Notes under the pieces: generated by a model
Seen by the model: the letters and a program-made list of their open reading frames with translations, nothing else
Told to the model about the DNA's origin: nothing
The model's database searches: none
Made by a program: the position numbers and the translations under genes
Source: Megalobrama amblycephala
Taxonomy: Eukaryota; Chordata; Actinopteri; Cypriniformes; Xenocyprididae
Assembly: GCF_018812025.1 (NCBI RefSeq)
Contig: NC_063052.1
Coordinates: 21,521,414 to 21,585,413 of the forward strand
Direction: 5' to 3'
DNA: 64,000 nt
Shown here: positions 11,974 to 23,088 of the stretch, piece by piece
Layout: every line of letters starts with the position of its first letter
Numbering within the stretch: the stretch's first letter is position 1

Positions 11974-12535
11974 TTAAAGGGTTAGTTCACCCAAAAATGA
12001 AAATTATGTCATTTATTATCATACCGTTCCACACCCCTAAGACCTTCGTTAATCTTCGGAGCACAAATTAAGATGTTTTAGTTGAAATCCGATGGCTCCG
12101 TGAGGCCTCCATAGGGAGCAATGACATTTCCTCTCTCGAGATCCATAAAGGTACTAAAAACATATTTAAATCGGTTCATGTGAGTACAGTGGTTCAATAT
12201 TAATATTATAAAGTGACGAGAATATTTTTGGAGCGCCAAAAAATACAAAATAATGACTTATTTAATAAAGGCCGATTTCAAAACACTGCTTCTGGAAGCA
12301 TCGGAGCACAAATGAATCAGTGTATCGAATCTGCTGTTCGGAGCGCCAAAGTCACATGATTTCATCCGTTGGCAGTTTGACGCGCGATCTGAATCATGAT
12401 TCGAACCTCTCGGATTTCATCTAAAATATCTTAATTTGTGTTCTGAAGATGAACGAAGGTCTTATGAGTTTGGAACAACATGAGGGTGAGCAATTAATGA
12501 TAGAAATTTCATTTTTGGGTGAACTAACCCTTTAA
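11974..12535. mobile_element. Hairpin MITE (Angel-like), copy related to 429-1130
   Basis: It begins TTAAAGGGTTAGTTCACCC and ends GGGTGAACTAACCCTTTAA. The interior shares the ATCCGATGGCTC, GAGATCCATAAAGG and GTATCGAATCTGCTGTTCGG segments with the first element of the window. The right arm is partly deleted compared with that copy. Confidence 0.8.
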
Positions 12536-12980
12536 GTTAGTTTTAAAGGGATAGATCACCTAAAACCAGACAATGCATCAACTCTCAACTCAGATTTTCT
12601 GAATAAGTGAGAACAATATGTCGAGATATATGTCCCATCTTAGACCGATAAGTTGTTTGTTCCATGAAATTTCTTAGGAATAGATCCTGTAGGAAAATAT
12701 GCCGTTTAAGTTCCAAAAATGGAGCAAAGCCAGCAGAAGAGTCTGGTGTCAGTGTCAGAAATTGGTAGATACTTTGACGTCTCAATTCTTGTGTAGCCAC
12801 AGGATACGTTTTGAGCTCAGTAGCAGTCCACCAGCGTGCAGGCGGATGAATTCCTCAAGAAAGATTAAAACAAAACCCTATGGGGAATTGTGTCAGTTAA
12901 GGTCTGCTGTGCTTGTCCAAGCTTGAAAGGAACCCAAGGAGAACACAGGTACATGAATGTTATTTTAACGTGTACAAAGC

Positions 12981-13684
12981 TTAAAGGGATAGTTCACCCA
13001 AAAATGAAAATTTGATGTTTATCTGCTTACCCCCAGCGCATCCAAGATGTAGGTGTCTTTGTTTCTTCAGTAGAACACAAATTATGATTTTTAACTCCAA
13101 CCGTTGCTGTCTGTCAGTCAAATAATGCTAGTGGATGGGAACTTCTACTATAAGAGTAAATAAAACTTGCATAGACAAGTCCAAATTAAACCCTGCGGAT
13201 CGTGACGGCACATTGATGTCTTAAGACACGAAACGATCGGTTTGTGCGAGAAACCGAACAGTATTTATATAATTTTTTACCTCTAATACACCACTATGTC
13301 CAACGGCATTCATCACTCGATTCGTTTGGTCTGATCGCGCTCTGACAACGGCAGTGATGTCTCGCTCTCATTGAAGTATATGCGCGAGACATCACTGCCG
13401 CTGTCAGAGCGCGATCAGACCAAACGAATCGAGTGATGAATGCCGTTGAACATAGTGGTGTATTAGAGGTAAAAAATTATATAAATACTGTTCGGTTTCT
13501 TTTATTTACTCTTATAGTCCAAGTTCCCGCTGACTTGCATTATACCACTGACAGACGGCAGCGGTTGGAGTTAAAAATCATAATTTGTGTTCTACTGAAG
13601 AAACAAAGTCACCTACATCTTGGATGCCCTGGGGGTAAGCAGATAAACATCAAATTTTCATTTTTGGGTGAACTATCCCTTTAA
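12981..13684. mobile_element. Long near-perfect hairpin MITE
   Basis: TTAAAGGGATAGTTCACCC at the left pairs with GGGTGAACTATCCCTTTAA at the right. The centre (about 13300-13440) is an almost exact palindrome built on TCTGATCGCGCTCTGACA and its inverse. The left arm has about 90 extra bases (13150-13240) that would form a bulge. The open frames over the right arm are by-products of the repeat. Confidence 0.85.
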
Positions 13685-14647
13685 GTCTTATCCATTGGAC
13701 AAAGAATCCAATAATTGTTACTGTTCTTTAAATTTGTATGAGATAGACTATATTAAGAGAAAAATGAATGTCAATTTTGTGTTGGTTACTATCAGCAGAT
13801 GGTCATGTGGTCATGTGGTTCAGTGGTTCAGTGCCAATGTGAATGTGATTTACAAATAGACAGAGGTTGTAAAACTGCATTTTGAGTTTGGGGAGAAATG
13901 TAGATGTTTTGAGAGCGTTGGCTCTTGTTTTAATTCTTGCAAGGATCTCATAATTCATCTTTCAGTCGTGTTCATATCATCCTCCCCTGCATCTCAGAGC
14001 TGTGCCGGGAGACCGCACATAGCTCTTCATTCAGATGCACACACACTCGGTACAAACTCACAGTGGTGTGTGATTCAGCCAGATGTCTCAATTAGCTGAA
14101 TGATACGATTTCCAGTCAGTAGCATAAAACAATGCATTTGGAAAACATGGGCTGAAAATTAAAGAGGCTGTTTACCAGTTTAAAGTATCAGGTTCATTGT
14201 TCCCGCTAATTTGATCGGGAGGCGTTTTTGAAAACACTGAATATGCATCTTTTCCAAAGGGAAGGCACATAGAAATGTATTTTTGTTGTGTAATCCTACC
14301 GCCTCTTAAAACTAGAGCACTAAATCTGCATTAATGAGGGATCAACTTTGCAAAATTGCAAATTGTCTAACACAATAACACAAATGTTGGTCTTATTGCA
14401 TGTAATGCCTATGATGCTTTAACTTTTTGTAGTTAAATTGACACTATAGACCTTTTTTTCAATTTGTTTTACAAACAGAGAAAAACACAATTTAATACTT
14501 TTATACCTTTAGTTTATAGGCTAAAATATTATTGCAGTGAAAGTTTGGAGCTAGAAACAGCACTTATTTTATTAAATACCCTCAGCCTGATTTACATATT
14601 AGCTTTTTTTGCTGTTTCACTCTCCAGTACTATTGGCTCACCGGCCT

Positions 14648-15960
14648 TTAAAGGGTTAGTTCACCCCAAAATGAAAATTCTGTCATTATTACTCACCCTC
14701 ATGTTGTTCTGAACCTGTAAGATGTTCGTTCATCTTCGGAACACAAATTAAGGTCTTTTTGATGACAAAATGCTGTCAGATTTCCCTTCATTGACTGCCT
14801 TTGCTACTAACACTTTAGCCGTTTTTCCACCGTTGGGACGAACGGTTCTTAGAATGGTAAGGAACAGTTCCAGACAGTTGTGTTTCCACTGGAGCCTGGT
14901 ATGGGACAGCATGATTACAAACCGTGCTCGGCCCGGAATTCTCGGCACGGTTACTGAATCGTGCTGGTAGAATCCGTGAAGTGACGTCACCACACAGGAT
15001 TGGTCACTTGTCTGTTGCCTGGCTACCAGGGCTGCGTTCAGCCCCAACAAATCATTGCAAAACGTTTTTTAAACGGAAACGGTGGTGCGTTGAACACCCT
15101 GTTCTGATGACGCAAGAGTTGCAACTATGGCAGCTGAGAAGGCCATTCTTTGTGTTCTTTTTGAAGAATTTTCGGAGCCTGATGAAATCGGTATAAATAC
15201 ATGTTTAATGCAAAATACGCTCGATGTTACAGTCACTGCCCTTGCCATCCAGAATAAAAGAGAACACATTTGTAAAATCTTTACTTGGACCCATTGTGCG
15301 AGCTGTCTGTTTAATCCCGCGTGGTTTATAGCCTATACATGCTGCTGCTGATTGGGCTGGCATTTTTGACACACCCACCAAACAAGAGAAAATCTCAAAC
15401 CCGTTGCACACTGTTTCCAGGAAACATGTCGTTTAACCTGGAAACTGTAGCAAAACATTGTGCACCGGTTTGAGCTTGAACGTGCCCCAGTTTCTCTGTA
15501 ACGTAGCTGGCTAAGCGTTCTATTTGAGCGACGTTAACACAAATTAATAATAAAATTAAAAGAAATATCTAATCATCCTCCATAACGCAGTCATTATTTA
15601 CATCTCATATAATAAGTAAACTGTTGCGTTACCAAGGCAACGACTGACGCTATTAGACCAGCCGTTATTAGCCCCACAGTGGAAAATGAAACCGTAACCG
15701 TACCAGCTGGCCCGGATCGGCACGGAATGGAACGGTTAAGCAATGAGATGCTTCAAAACATTCATAAAGAAATCGTAGAACTAATTTAAATGAATCAAGC
15801 GGTTTAGTCCACAATTTCTGAAGAGAATCGATCGCTTGTTATGATGAATAGATTTAATTCAGGCTTTTACTCGCATTTAAATTGATCAGCAAAAATAAGC
15901 AGAAACTCAACCGAACCTGAATGTCGCACAAGAATAAACCTCTTCCGGAAGCTCCATTCC
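14648..15960. mobile_element. Left arm of a long TTAA hairpin element, interrupted and lacking its right arm
   Basis: It starts TTAAAGGGTTAGTTCACCCC. The segments AATGCTGTCAGATTTC, GATGCTTCAAAACATTC and AATAAACCTCTTCCGGAAGC occur in the order seen in the more complete relative at 21031-22212. The expected inverse arm is absent, so one side was lost by deletion or recombination. Confidence 0.55.
14817..15744. mobile_element. Repeat nested in the hairpin arm at 14.65-15.96 kb
   Basis: It interrupts the order of arm segments found in the relative at 21-22 kb. The borders carry GGTTC/GGAAC and TTTCCACTG/CAGTGGAAA inverted motifs. Short frames inside have no transposase motifs that I recognise. 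The borders are approximate. Confidence 0.45.
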
Positions 15961-16439
15961 ACACTTCGTTTTTTCCGTTAATTTAGTGCACCATCCGGGT
16001 ATTCAAAGTGCACTTTTTCTTTTTGGAATTTTCAGTGTGAACGCACTACTGCACTATTTGTACTTAAAAACGTCATAGAATAGTGCACAAGTACGCGAAT
16101 TGGGACGCACCTCTTATGTAGCCCCGTCCCTTTTCAGCGCCGCGCTATTTGTCTTCCGTTTTTTTTGTAATTCCACAGCGATCTTACGTATTTGTGAATG
16201 AACTGCTTGTTTTAAAATCTTCCCGGTCTACTGACATTTGTTAAGACATCTGCTTTAAACATTACAATGCTCACGATAACTTTCATTAACTGTACAACAA
16301 GTAAATCCACTTCACCAGCTAAATATCCTTTGACAGCGATGCCATTGAAATATACAGAGCTACCGCAAAAGCGGAAGTTCAAAGACAATATTTTAAAGAT
16401 GGTGGCACGCTTGTTTCTCTGACGCATAAGGTCTATAGC

Positions 16440-17732
16440 CTATAAATGTATGTATATATGTAAAATATGAAAATATACAAAACTAAATGCATCTTAACTA
16501 ATTTATAGTATGTTTTCTGTTGCTATTGTTTCCATTAAGAAGAATTTCTGTAATTTCTTCAATATAAACATCTGCCAGAGAATTAAAAAATATATAAAAT
16601 TAATACTGATTATGATTCAAATAAATGTAAATAACCAAATGTAACATAATGCAATGGTGAAATTATGCATTCTTTCAGATAAAAGAATGCAACTCATTCA
16701 GCCCCAAAGTTTATTAATTTGTCATTGAAAAACCTTGACCCCTATTCTGAATGCTGGGGCGATGTGTTGAAGTGTGAACAGCTTTGGGATATTATTGTCT
16801 GAGTTTTAAAGCTATTTGGTAATGTCTGCGTGTTAGTTGTCATGACATTGAGAATTTCACTGTTAGAGGCAATGACATTTCACTGTGTAGGAAGGATCTG
16901 GTGACTGGGCCTGATAGTGTGCATAATATACTGCACTTAATATCTGGTGGGGGGGTAGCAGTGGTCTGTCTGAACATATGTTTCTTTGGAGAAGCAGTAA
17001 TTATGGAAGTACAGTTGTGGTGTAAGGGTTAATAGCTGCGGCTTGCTGGAATGTGTCCACATGTTATGTGTGTGTGTTGGAATGTTTCCAGGTTGATGCA
17101 GAGAATTCCCCGCCAAAGTCGTACCGTTGACGAGACCCTCTTTTTGATTAGATACTGCGCTTTCTTTTTCGTTTTCTGACTTTCTTTTTTCCTCTATTGT
17201 CCTCACATGTCACTGTCTTCCTGCTCTATTCTCCCCTCCCCCCTTTTCCTCTCTCTTTCCCTCACCAGCCTCCTGCATTACCCCATGTGTTCTCTCTCTG
17301 TCTGTCTCTCTCTCTATTTATTTCGCACATGAATTTCAAACCCTGAGGTGCTGGGGGGTTGGGTGTGCGCGATAGCGAGACAAGAAGAGAGACTGTATGT
17401 GTGTGAAAGAGTTGAAGTGTGTGTGTGTGTGTTCTCTGTATGCATGCATCTGAATGCAGATACTTCAGTATGTTCATCTACATGCAAACATGTGTGTGTG
17501 TATGTGTGTCATGAGAGAAACAGAGACAGTGTCTGTTATCGGTGCATTAGAGTGCCTGGTACTGTTGGTCGTGTCTGATTTGCAGCTCTTATTCTCAAAG
17601 GGCTGCCGTAATTGGGCCGCACATCTGTCTCTTGCAATTTGATTGGCCAGTTTTGTGTCAAAGGGGATCTGGCGTTCAGTCGTGGTCATTTCATTACCAA
17701 TTTTTGTTACTGTAATATGCATTTGCAATTTG
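16440..17732. other. Spacer with (TG)n and pyrimidine tracts, no gene recognised
   Basis: AT-rich DNA is followed by a C/T-rich tract (17150-17320) and TG repeats around 17396-17510. The short frames come from these simple repeats. Nothing else is supported. Confidence 0.3.
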
Positions 17733-18008
17733 TTAAGGGGATTGTTTAGGCAAAAATCCAAATTCTGTCATTGTTTACTCACACTAATGTCATTCCAAAC
17801 CTGTGTGATTTTATTTATTCTGTGGAACACAAAAGAAAAAAACAAAAAAAAAAAAACATTGGGTTCCAAAACAACAACACTGAAACATTTTTTTCTAAAT
17901 ATGTTCTTTTGTGTTTTGCAGAAGAAAGAAAATCATACAGGTTTGAAATGACATGAGGGTAAGTAAATGATGACAGAATTTTCATTTTTGGCTGAACTAT
18001 CCCTTTAA
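17733..18008. mobile_element. Short hairpin MITE (Angel-like), degraded
   Basis: TTAAGGGGATTGTTTAGGC at the left is a diverged match to the inverse of GGCTGAACTATCCCTTTAA at the right. The arms share AATTCTGTCATTGTTTACTC and its inverse. A poly-A run sits in the centre. TTAA lies on both borders. Confidence 0.7.
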
Positions 18009-18529
18009 CAACCCATCTTCACACAACACACTTTTCACACTCATTCTGTCCAAACCGTCTCTGAAGTTGTATTGATCTGAGTGGCTAAACAGACCCTCAA
18101 GAGAGCTTTGGGACACTCATAGAAATTCAATTCAAGCATTAGAGACAAGACACTCAGCTTTTAAGCCAAATATCATATTTAAAGACGTCAGGGTCCATTT
18201 AATATTTTTAGTTCTATGAGGAGCTCACAAAGAAATTTCAGAGGTCTTATCTGTGTGTATGTTTCTGTCATTCCATCCGTCCATCCATCTTGACCATTAT
18301 TCTGAATGATGTGGGAATGTGTCAAAAATGTTTGTGTGAATAAGTTAGTTATTCCTAACGTATTTGATTCAGATTCATGGATTGTAATGCTGTTTTAAAT
18401 TTAATTTAAATTCAGTTGTTTTGAGATTTGTGGCTGAATGGCTTGAATGTAGATTTATTAGACCTTGAATTGATACATGAGTCAGATTTTTATATCTCAC
18501 TTTATTTTCTCTCCCTATTTTCTTTTCAG
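18009..18529. other. Spacer without recognisable feature
   Basis: AT-rich sequence with no repeat ends or frames of note. Its last 40 bases form a pyrimidine-rich tract leading to the exon candidate at 18530. Confidence 0.3.
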
Positions 18530-18575
18530 ATCACAGTTCTTAATCTACTGGAAGAAATGCCAGTTACATAAGAAA
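18530..18575 (+). other. Candidate 46-nt exon with consensus splice sites
   Basis: A long pyrimidine tract ending TTTTCTTTTCAG is followed by 46 bases and then GTAAGT, an exact 5' splice consensus. One frame is open (SQFLIYWKKCQLHKK, entered after one base and left in phase 0), and it would continue in phase into one frame of the exon at 45078. I do not recognise the peptide. A noncoding 5' exon or a chance match is equally possible. Confidence 0.25.
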
Positions 18576-19600
18576 GTAAGTAAAGTTTGAAAGTGCATGG
18601 CCATGATATTTTTAATGAATACCTATGAATATGAATATCTATTAATTTTATATATCCTGTGGACAACTTTAGTATAAGCGGCTGTATTATGAGAGATTTT
18701 GTGATGGATGAAGTGGAAATTGTAAAATGCAAACATGTTGATTATATAGTCATGAGTTGTTATGCACTCCATTATCACCTTGGTAACATGGGTCAGGTGT
18801 CAAAGTCAAGTGTACACTGCATTATAGCTGTAAATTGGCTTGCCCAATAGAAAAAGAAAAGTTGCTACCACACAGTTAAACAGTACATCCATCTTAAAGG
18901 TGCCATTGAATGTTTTTTTACAAGATGTAATATAAGTCTAAGGTGTCCCCTGAATGTGTCTGTGAAGTTTCAGCTCAAAATACCCCATAGATTTTTTTAA
19001 ATTAATTTTTTTAACTGCCTATTTTGGGGCATAATTAGAAATGCGGCGATTCATGCTGCGGCCCCTTTAAATGCTAGCGCTCTCCGCCCCCGGAGCTCGC
19101 GCTTGCCTTAAACAGCATAAACAAAGTTCACACAGTTAATATAACCCTCAAAATGGATCTTTACAAAGTGTTCGTCATGCATACTGCATGTATACGTCGG
19201 ATTATGTGAGTATGGCATTTATTTGGATGTTTACATTTGATTCTGAATGAGTTTGAGGTTTTGCTCCATGGCTAAAGCTAACATTACACACTGTTGGAGA
19301 GATTTATAAAGAATGAAGTAGGGTTGTTCCGATTCCGATACTAGTATCGGAAATACCACCGATACCACAAAAATTTCTGGCATCGGTATCGGCGAGTATT
19401 TAAACTCACGTACCGATCCGATACCATTTTCTTAAACAATACCTAGTTGTGCCCGCTATCTTTGCTTAACGCAGCAAATCAGAAATCAATTCTTCTTCGC
19501 GGCTCAGAATGCAAACACAGGAAGTTGTGCTGTGTTGCCACAAGCAACCACTGTTTAGAGCAGCGGAGAAGTGAAAACGCGCTAGCAGTATGTCTGCTGT

Positions 19601-20050
19601 TTGGCAGTATTTCAGACCAGTAAAACGGCGACATGTCTCATATGCAATGCTGCAATTTCGAGTGGCACAAGTATTGGCAACTTTAACACAAATAACTTAA
19701 TAAAGCATTTGAAGACGCGTCACCCCGCGCAACACGATGGTTACATAAAGGCTAATGCTGCGTTCACACCAGACGCGAATGAAGCGATAAGCGCGAGTGA
19801 TTTACATGTTAAGTCAATGCAAAGACGCGAATTGACTTCCTGCGGCGAGATTCGCGTGAATGACGCGGTGCGAATTGAGCGATTCGGGCGTTTGACGCGC
19901 TTAAGATGGAGAAGGATGAGGCGTGCCAGCTTCATTCAAACAAAGAGAAAAGTTTTCAAAAGACAAATAAAGATAACCGACAAAATTGTCGGGTTTATTG
20001 TTCTGGATGACCAGCTGCTGTCAGTCGTCGAAAACGTGAGATTTTTATTT
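19601..20050 (+). pseudogene. hAT transposase fragment with BED zinc finger, interrupted
   Basis: The frame shows a BED-type finger: Cys-x2-Cys (ATCLICNA) and, after about 20 residues, His-x4-His (HLKTRH) near residues 12-40. Downstream, the segment KITDKIVGFIVLDDQLLSVVE resembles the piece that follows the BED domain in ZBED/Ac-type transposases. Between the two lies foreign sequence (about 19757-19935). Everything after the VVE motif, including the DDE core and dimerisation region, is missing. It is an inactive transposase relic, not a host gene. Confidence 0.7.
19757..19935. mobile_element. Harbinger-like repeat fragment nested in the hAT transposase relic
   Basis: It starts GCTGCGTTCACACCAGACGC, the terminal sequence of a common fish repeat of PIF/Harbinger type, and is followed by ACGCGAAT motifs. 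The matching right terminus is not visible, so the copy is partial or decayed. It lies between the two halves of the BED-transposase frame. Confidence 0.45.
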
Positions 20051-21030
20051 AACAAAATTGTTTCTGGACTTCAAGTTTTAAAGAGATTATTTTCTTATAT
20101 AATTATATTCCTAGATTTATTTGTTGCACTGTTTTTATAGTTATATTGTAAAACTAATATACCTTTTTCAGTTTACAGTGTTAGATTTGTGGCTGCATTT
20201 GAAGTTCTTTTTCACTTAAAATAAATAAATAATATAACTGACAAATGTATGTCGTCAGATAATAAAAATACTCTAGTTCACTGTATGTTTTTGTTCTTGT
20301 TTTATTAAGGGATAAGTCTGAAGCACACCATAAATAATTCTATCAATTCATACAGGGCTAGTAGTATATATATATACAGATACACACCCAGGTATCGGAT
20401 CGGTACTCGGTATCGGCCGATACCCTGAGCTCAGGTATCGGAATCGGTATCGGGAATGGAAAAGGGGTATCGGAACATCTCTAGAATGAAGTTGTGTTTG
20501 TGCATTATACAGACTGCAAGTGTTTAAAAATGAAAATAGCCACGGCTCTCTTGTCTCCGTGAATACAGTAAGAAACAATGGTAACTTTAACCACATTTAA
20601 CAGTACATTAGCAACATGCTAACGAAACATTTAGAAAGACAATTTACAAATATCACTAAAAATATCATGATATCATGGATCATGTCAGTTATTATCGCTC
20701 CATCTGCCATTTTTCGCTGTTGTCCTTGCTTGCTTACCTAGTCTGATGATTCAGCTGTGCACATCCAGATGTTAATAGTGGCTGCCCTTGTGTAATGCCT
20801 TGAACATGGGCTGGCATATGCAAATATTGGGGCGTACACCCCGACTGTTACGTAACAGTCAGTGTTATGTTGAGATTCGCCTGTTCTTCGGAGGTCTTTT
20901 AAACAAATGAGATTTATATAAGAAGGAGGAAACAATGGAGTTTGAGACTCACTGTATGTCAATTCCATGTACTGAACTCTTGTTATTCAACTATGCCAAG
21001 ATAAATTCAATTTTTAATTCTAGGGCACCT

Positions 21031-22212
21031 TTAAAGGGTTAGTTCACCTCAAAATGAAAACTCTGTCATTAATTACTCACCCTCATTTCATTCTAAACCT
21101 GTAAGACTCTCATTCATCTTCGGAAAACACAAATTAATCTTTTTGATGAACAAGAACAAACCTCTTCTGGAAGCTCAAACGTACTGCGTAACACATGAGA
21201 ATGAACCTCATTGGTTACGCAGCACGTTTGAGCTTCCGGAAGAGGTTTGTTCTTGTGTGTTGTTGGTTAGGTTGAGCTTCTACTTATGTTCACTGATCAA
21301 TGTTTACATGTGAGTAAAAGCCTAAATTAAAAGCCCAAGGGCCAGATTTACTAACAGCTCTAACAAACCCTCTTTTGGTGTTAAAAAACTACTGTCTGGA
21401 TTTACTAAAGAAGTGCAGTGCAAAATTAGCGATGAAAAGGCGTGGACTGAGTTGTTTTTATGTAGGAGTTTCCCTTTCAGATGCAAAATTTATGGGAGGA
21501 GAATATTTAAATGATTCATGCAACACGATTTACTAATGTTTGCGCTCGTCAATTTACTGGTATTTGTGCCATTATTTAACGCCCCCAAAAAAGCATGCCT
21601 TAACCCATTTTGCGACATGGCTGCAATTGTTGCTGCTATAGGAGGAGACACCGCAGTGACCAGAGAGCACGTGGTAGAAGGGAGAAAATATTTTCCACTT
21701 GTATTTGCTTCTTTGGTATGCCAGAGGAAGTTATCTGAACATATCATTTGCCAAGCTGCACCTGAGCGTCAGCTCTGCTTATTTGTGACCCAACACTAAT
21801 TAGATTTCATTTGTCATTATGTAAATGATTTGACTGCGCCTGTGTCCTTTAATTTGCGCGTCAGCAGTAGATCACGCGCAAAACTTGCCACTCCCAATGG
21901 CGCATTTGTGGAATTGCACTCTCACGCTAATTTGCCCCATTTAGAATATCTGGCCCTGAATATGTTCATCATAAAATTTGGACTAGACCGCTCGATACAT
22001 ATGGATTATTTTGACAATCTCTTTATGAACTTTTTGAAGGGTCAAAGATCAAGTTGCAAAGGCAGTCAATGGAGGGACAGAATGCTGTCAGATTTCATAA
22101 AAAAAAAAATCTTCATTTGTGTTCCCGAATGAAAATCTTACGAGTTTGGATCGACATGAAGGTGAGTAATTAATGACAGAATTTTCATTTTGAGGTGAAC
22201 TAACCCTTTATT
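21031..22212. mobile_element. TTAA hairpin element with a nested insertion
   Basis: The left end is TTAAAGGGTTAGTTCACCTC and the right end GAGGTGAACTAACCCTTTA. The interior holds inverted CTTCTGGAAGCTCAAACGT / ACGTTTGAGCTTCCGGAAG arms. A second transposon (21339-21956) interrupts the right half. It is non-coding. Confidence 0.8.
21339..21956. mobile_element. Nested DNA transposon with GGGCCAGAT termini
   Basis: GGGCCAGATTTACTAA at the left and TTAGAATATCTGGCCC at the right are inverted termini. It splits the hairpin element around it. The 93-codon frame at 21518-21799 shows no transposase or host-protein motif and is probably not translated. Confidence 0.7.
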
Positions 22213-22904
22213 GTAAGTATAATTATTATAGCATATACTATAACAATTAAGCTTCAAGGCTCTGGTTCAAGGCTCTTAAAACACAGGCTTCTACTGAATC
22301 TCCTGCCACTCTATATGTGCCTTGTCTCTGTCTTCATCCTGCATTGTTCTCTCTCTCTTTCACCCTCCGCTGCATGAGTCACTCGTTTAACTGAATGTTG
22401 ATTGCAGAATAGTTCAATTACTATAGATTTCCATCCCTTCATCCGTTTCTGCCTTCCTCCTTTAATGTCCTCTTAAACACACACACATCTCGCTGTATCA
22501 CTTAATGCAGCAAGCAAATAAATAAATAAATTAGGGCATGATATGTGACCAGGCTTTTATAGCGATCCATTCATTCCCTCCATCCAAGTTCATGGGAAGA
22601 TATATAGCACTTTGCTGTGGCTGTGAACAATGCTCCTCAATGAAATTGCATCGGAAAGTGACTCACGTAAAGTTAAATTGAGACCTATAGATATATGTTT
22701 TATGGCTGACTGTGTTATGACATGAACCAGGCTGAAATCATCTTTAAGAGTATGTGGTGATTTCAAACAGATGAGGTGGTTTTGCTAAGTAATGGGTGTA
22801 AAAGAGAAAGTGAGGGAGGCATGTATGTATTCGGGCTTCGTGGTTTTAAAAGGATTACAGCTTTTATTAAATTATAGATAATTTGAGGTTTTATGTTTTC
22901 TTAA
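22213..22904. other. Spacer, no feature recognised
   Basis: Mixed AT-rich sequence with short CT-rich stretches. No frames, splice pairs or repeat termini stand out. Confidence 0.3.
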
Positions 22905-23088
22905 ATACACTACTGTTCAAAAGTTAATACCTTTATTCAGCCAGGACAAAATTGATCAAAAGTTACAGTAGAGTTTTAACATTGTTACAAAGGATTTCTT
23001 TTTCAAATAGATGCTGTTCTTTGAACTTTCTATTCATTGTAGAGTCCTGGAAAGAAAAAAAAAACGTATCAAGGTTTTCACAAAAGTA
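22905..23088 (-). repeat. Fragment of the abundant 'TTCAAAAGTTTGGG' cyprinid repeat, reverse orientation
   Basis: CTACTGTTCAAAAGTTAATACC with TTTATTCAGCCAGGACAAAATTGATC is the reverse end of the interspersed repeat whose forward part lies at 45220-45620. It is truncated at the right by the TTAA element starting at 23089. Confidence 0.55.

Larger units (their letters stand above)
14444..16437. mobile_element. DNA transposon with CTATAGACCTT inverted ends, hosting nested repeats
   Basis: CTATAGACCTTTTTTTC at about 14446 and AAGGTCTATAG at about 16424-16434 form the outer inverted termini. Inside lies half of a TTAA hairpin element (from 14648), itself split by another repeat (about 14817-15744). 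No transposase frame remains. The outer borders are inferred from the ends only. Confidence 0.5.
19319..20483 (+). mobile_element. hAT transposon remnant inserted in the family A element
   Basis: The termini TAGGGTTGTTCCGAT and ATCGGAACATCTCTA are inverse. An exact 8-bp target duplication, GAATGAAG, flanks them (19311-19318 and 20484-20491), which is the hallmark of hAT insertion. The subterminal parts are rich in CGATAC/GTATCGG. Inside is a broken transposase frame (about 19610-20050). At about 1.17 kb it is far shorter than an autonomous hAT. Confidence 0.85.
18894..21034. mobile_element. TTAA-bordered DNA transposon (family A), split by a hAT element
   Basis: It begins TTAAAGGTGCCATTGAATG and ends CTAGGGCACCTTTAA. 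A nearly full second copy without the insertion lies at 34544-35436, which fixes the order of segments and the insertion point. The element is non-coding. Its right TTAA border is shared with the next element at 21031. The family name is not certain; TTAA targets point to a piggyBac- or Kolobok-type mobiliser. Confidence 0.75.

Noticed and set aside
21518..21799. 93-residue frame inside a GGGCCAGAT-ended element
   Set aside because: The element is too short to be autonomous and the frame shows no transposase signature.
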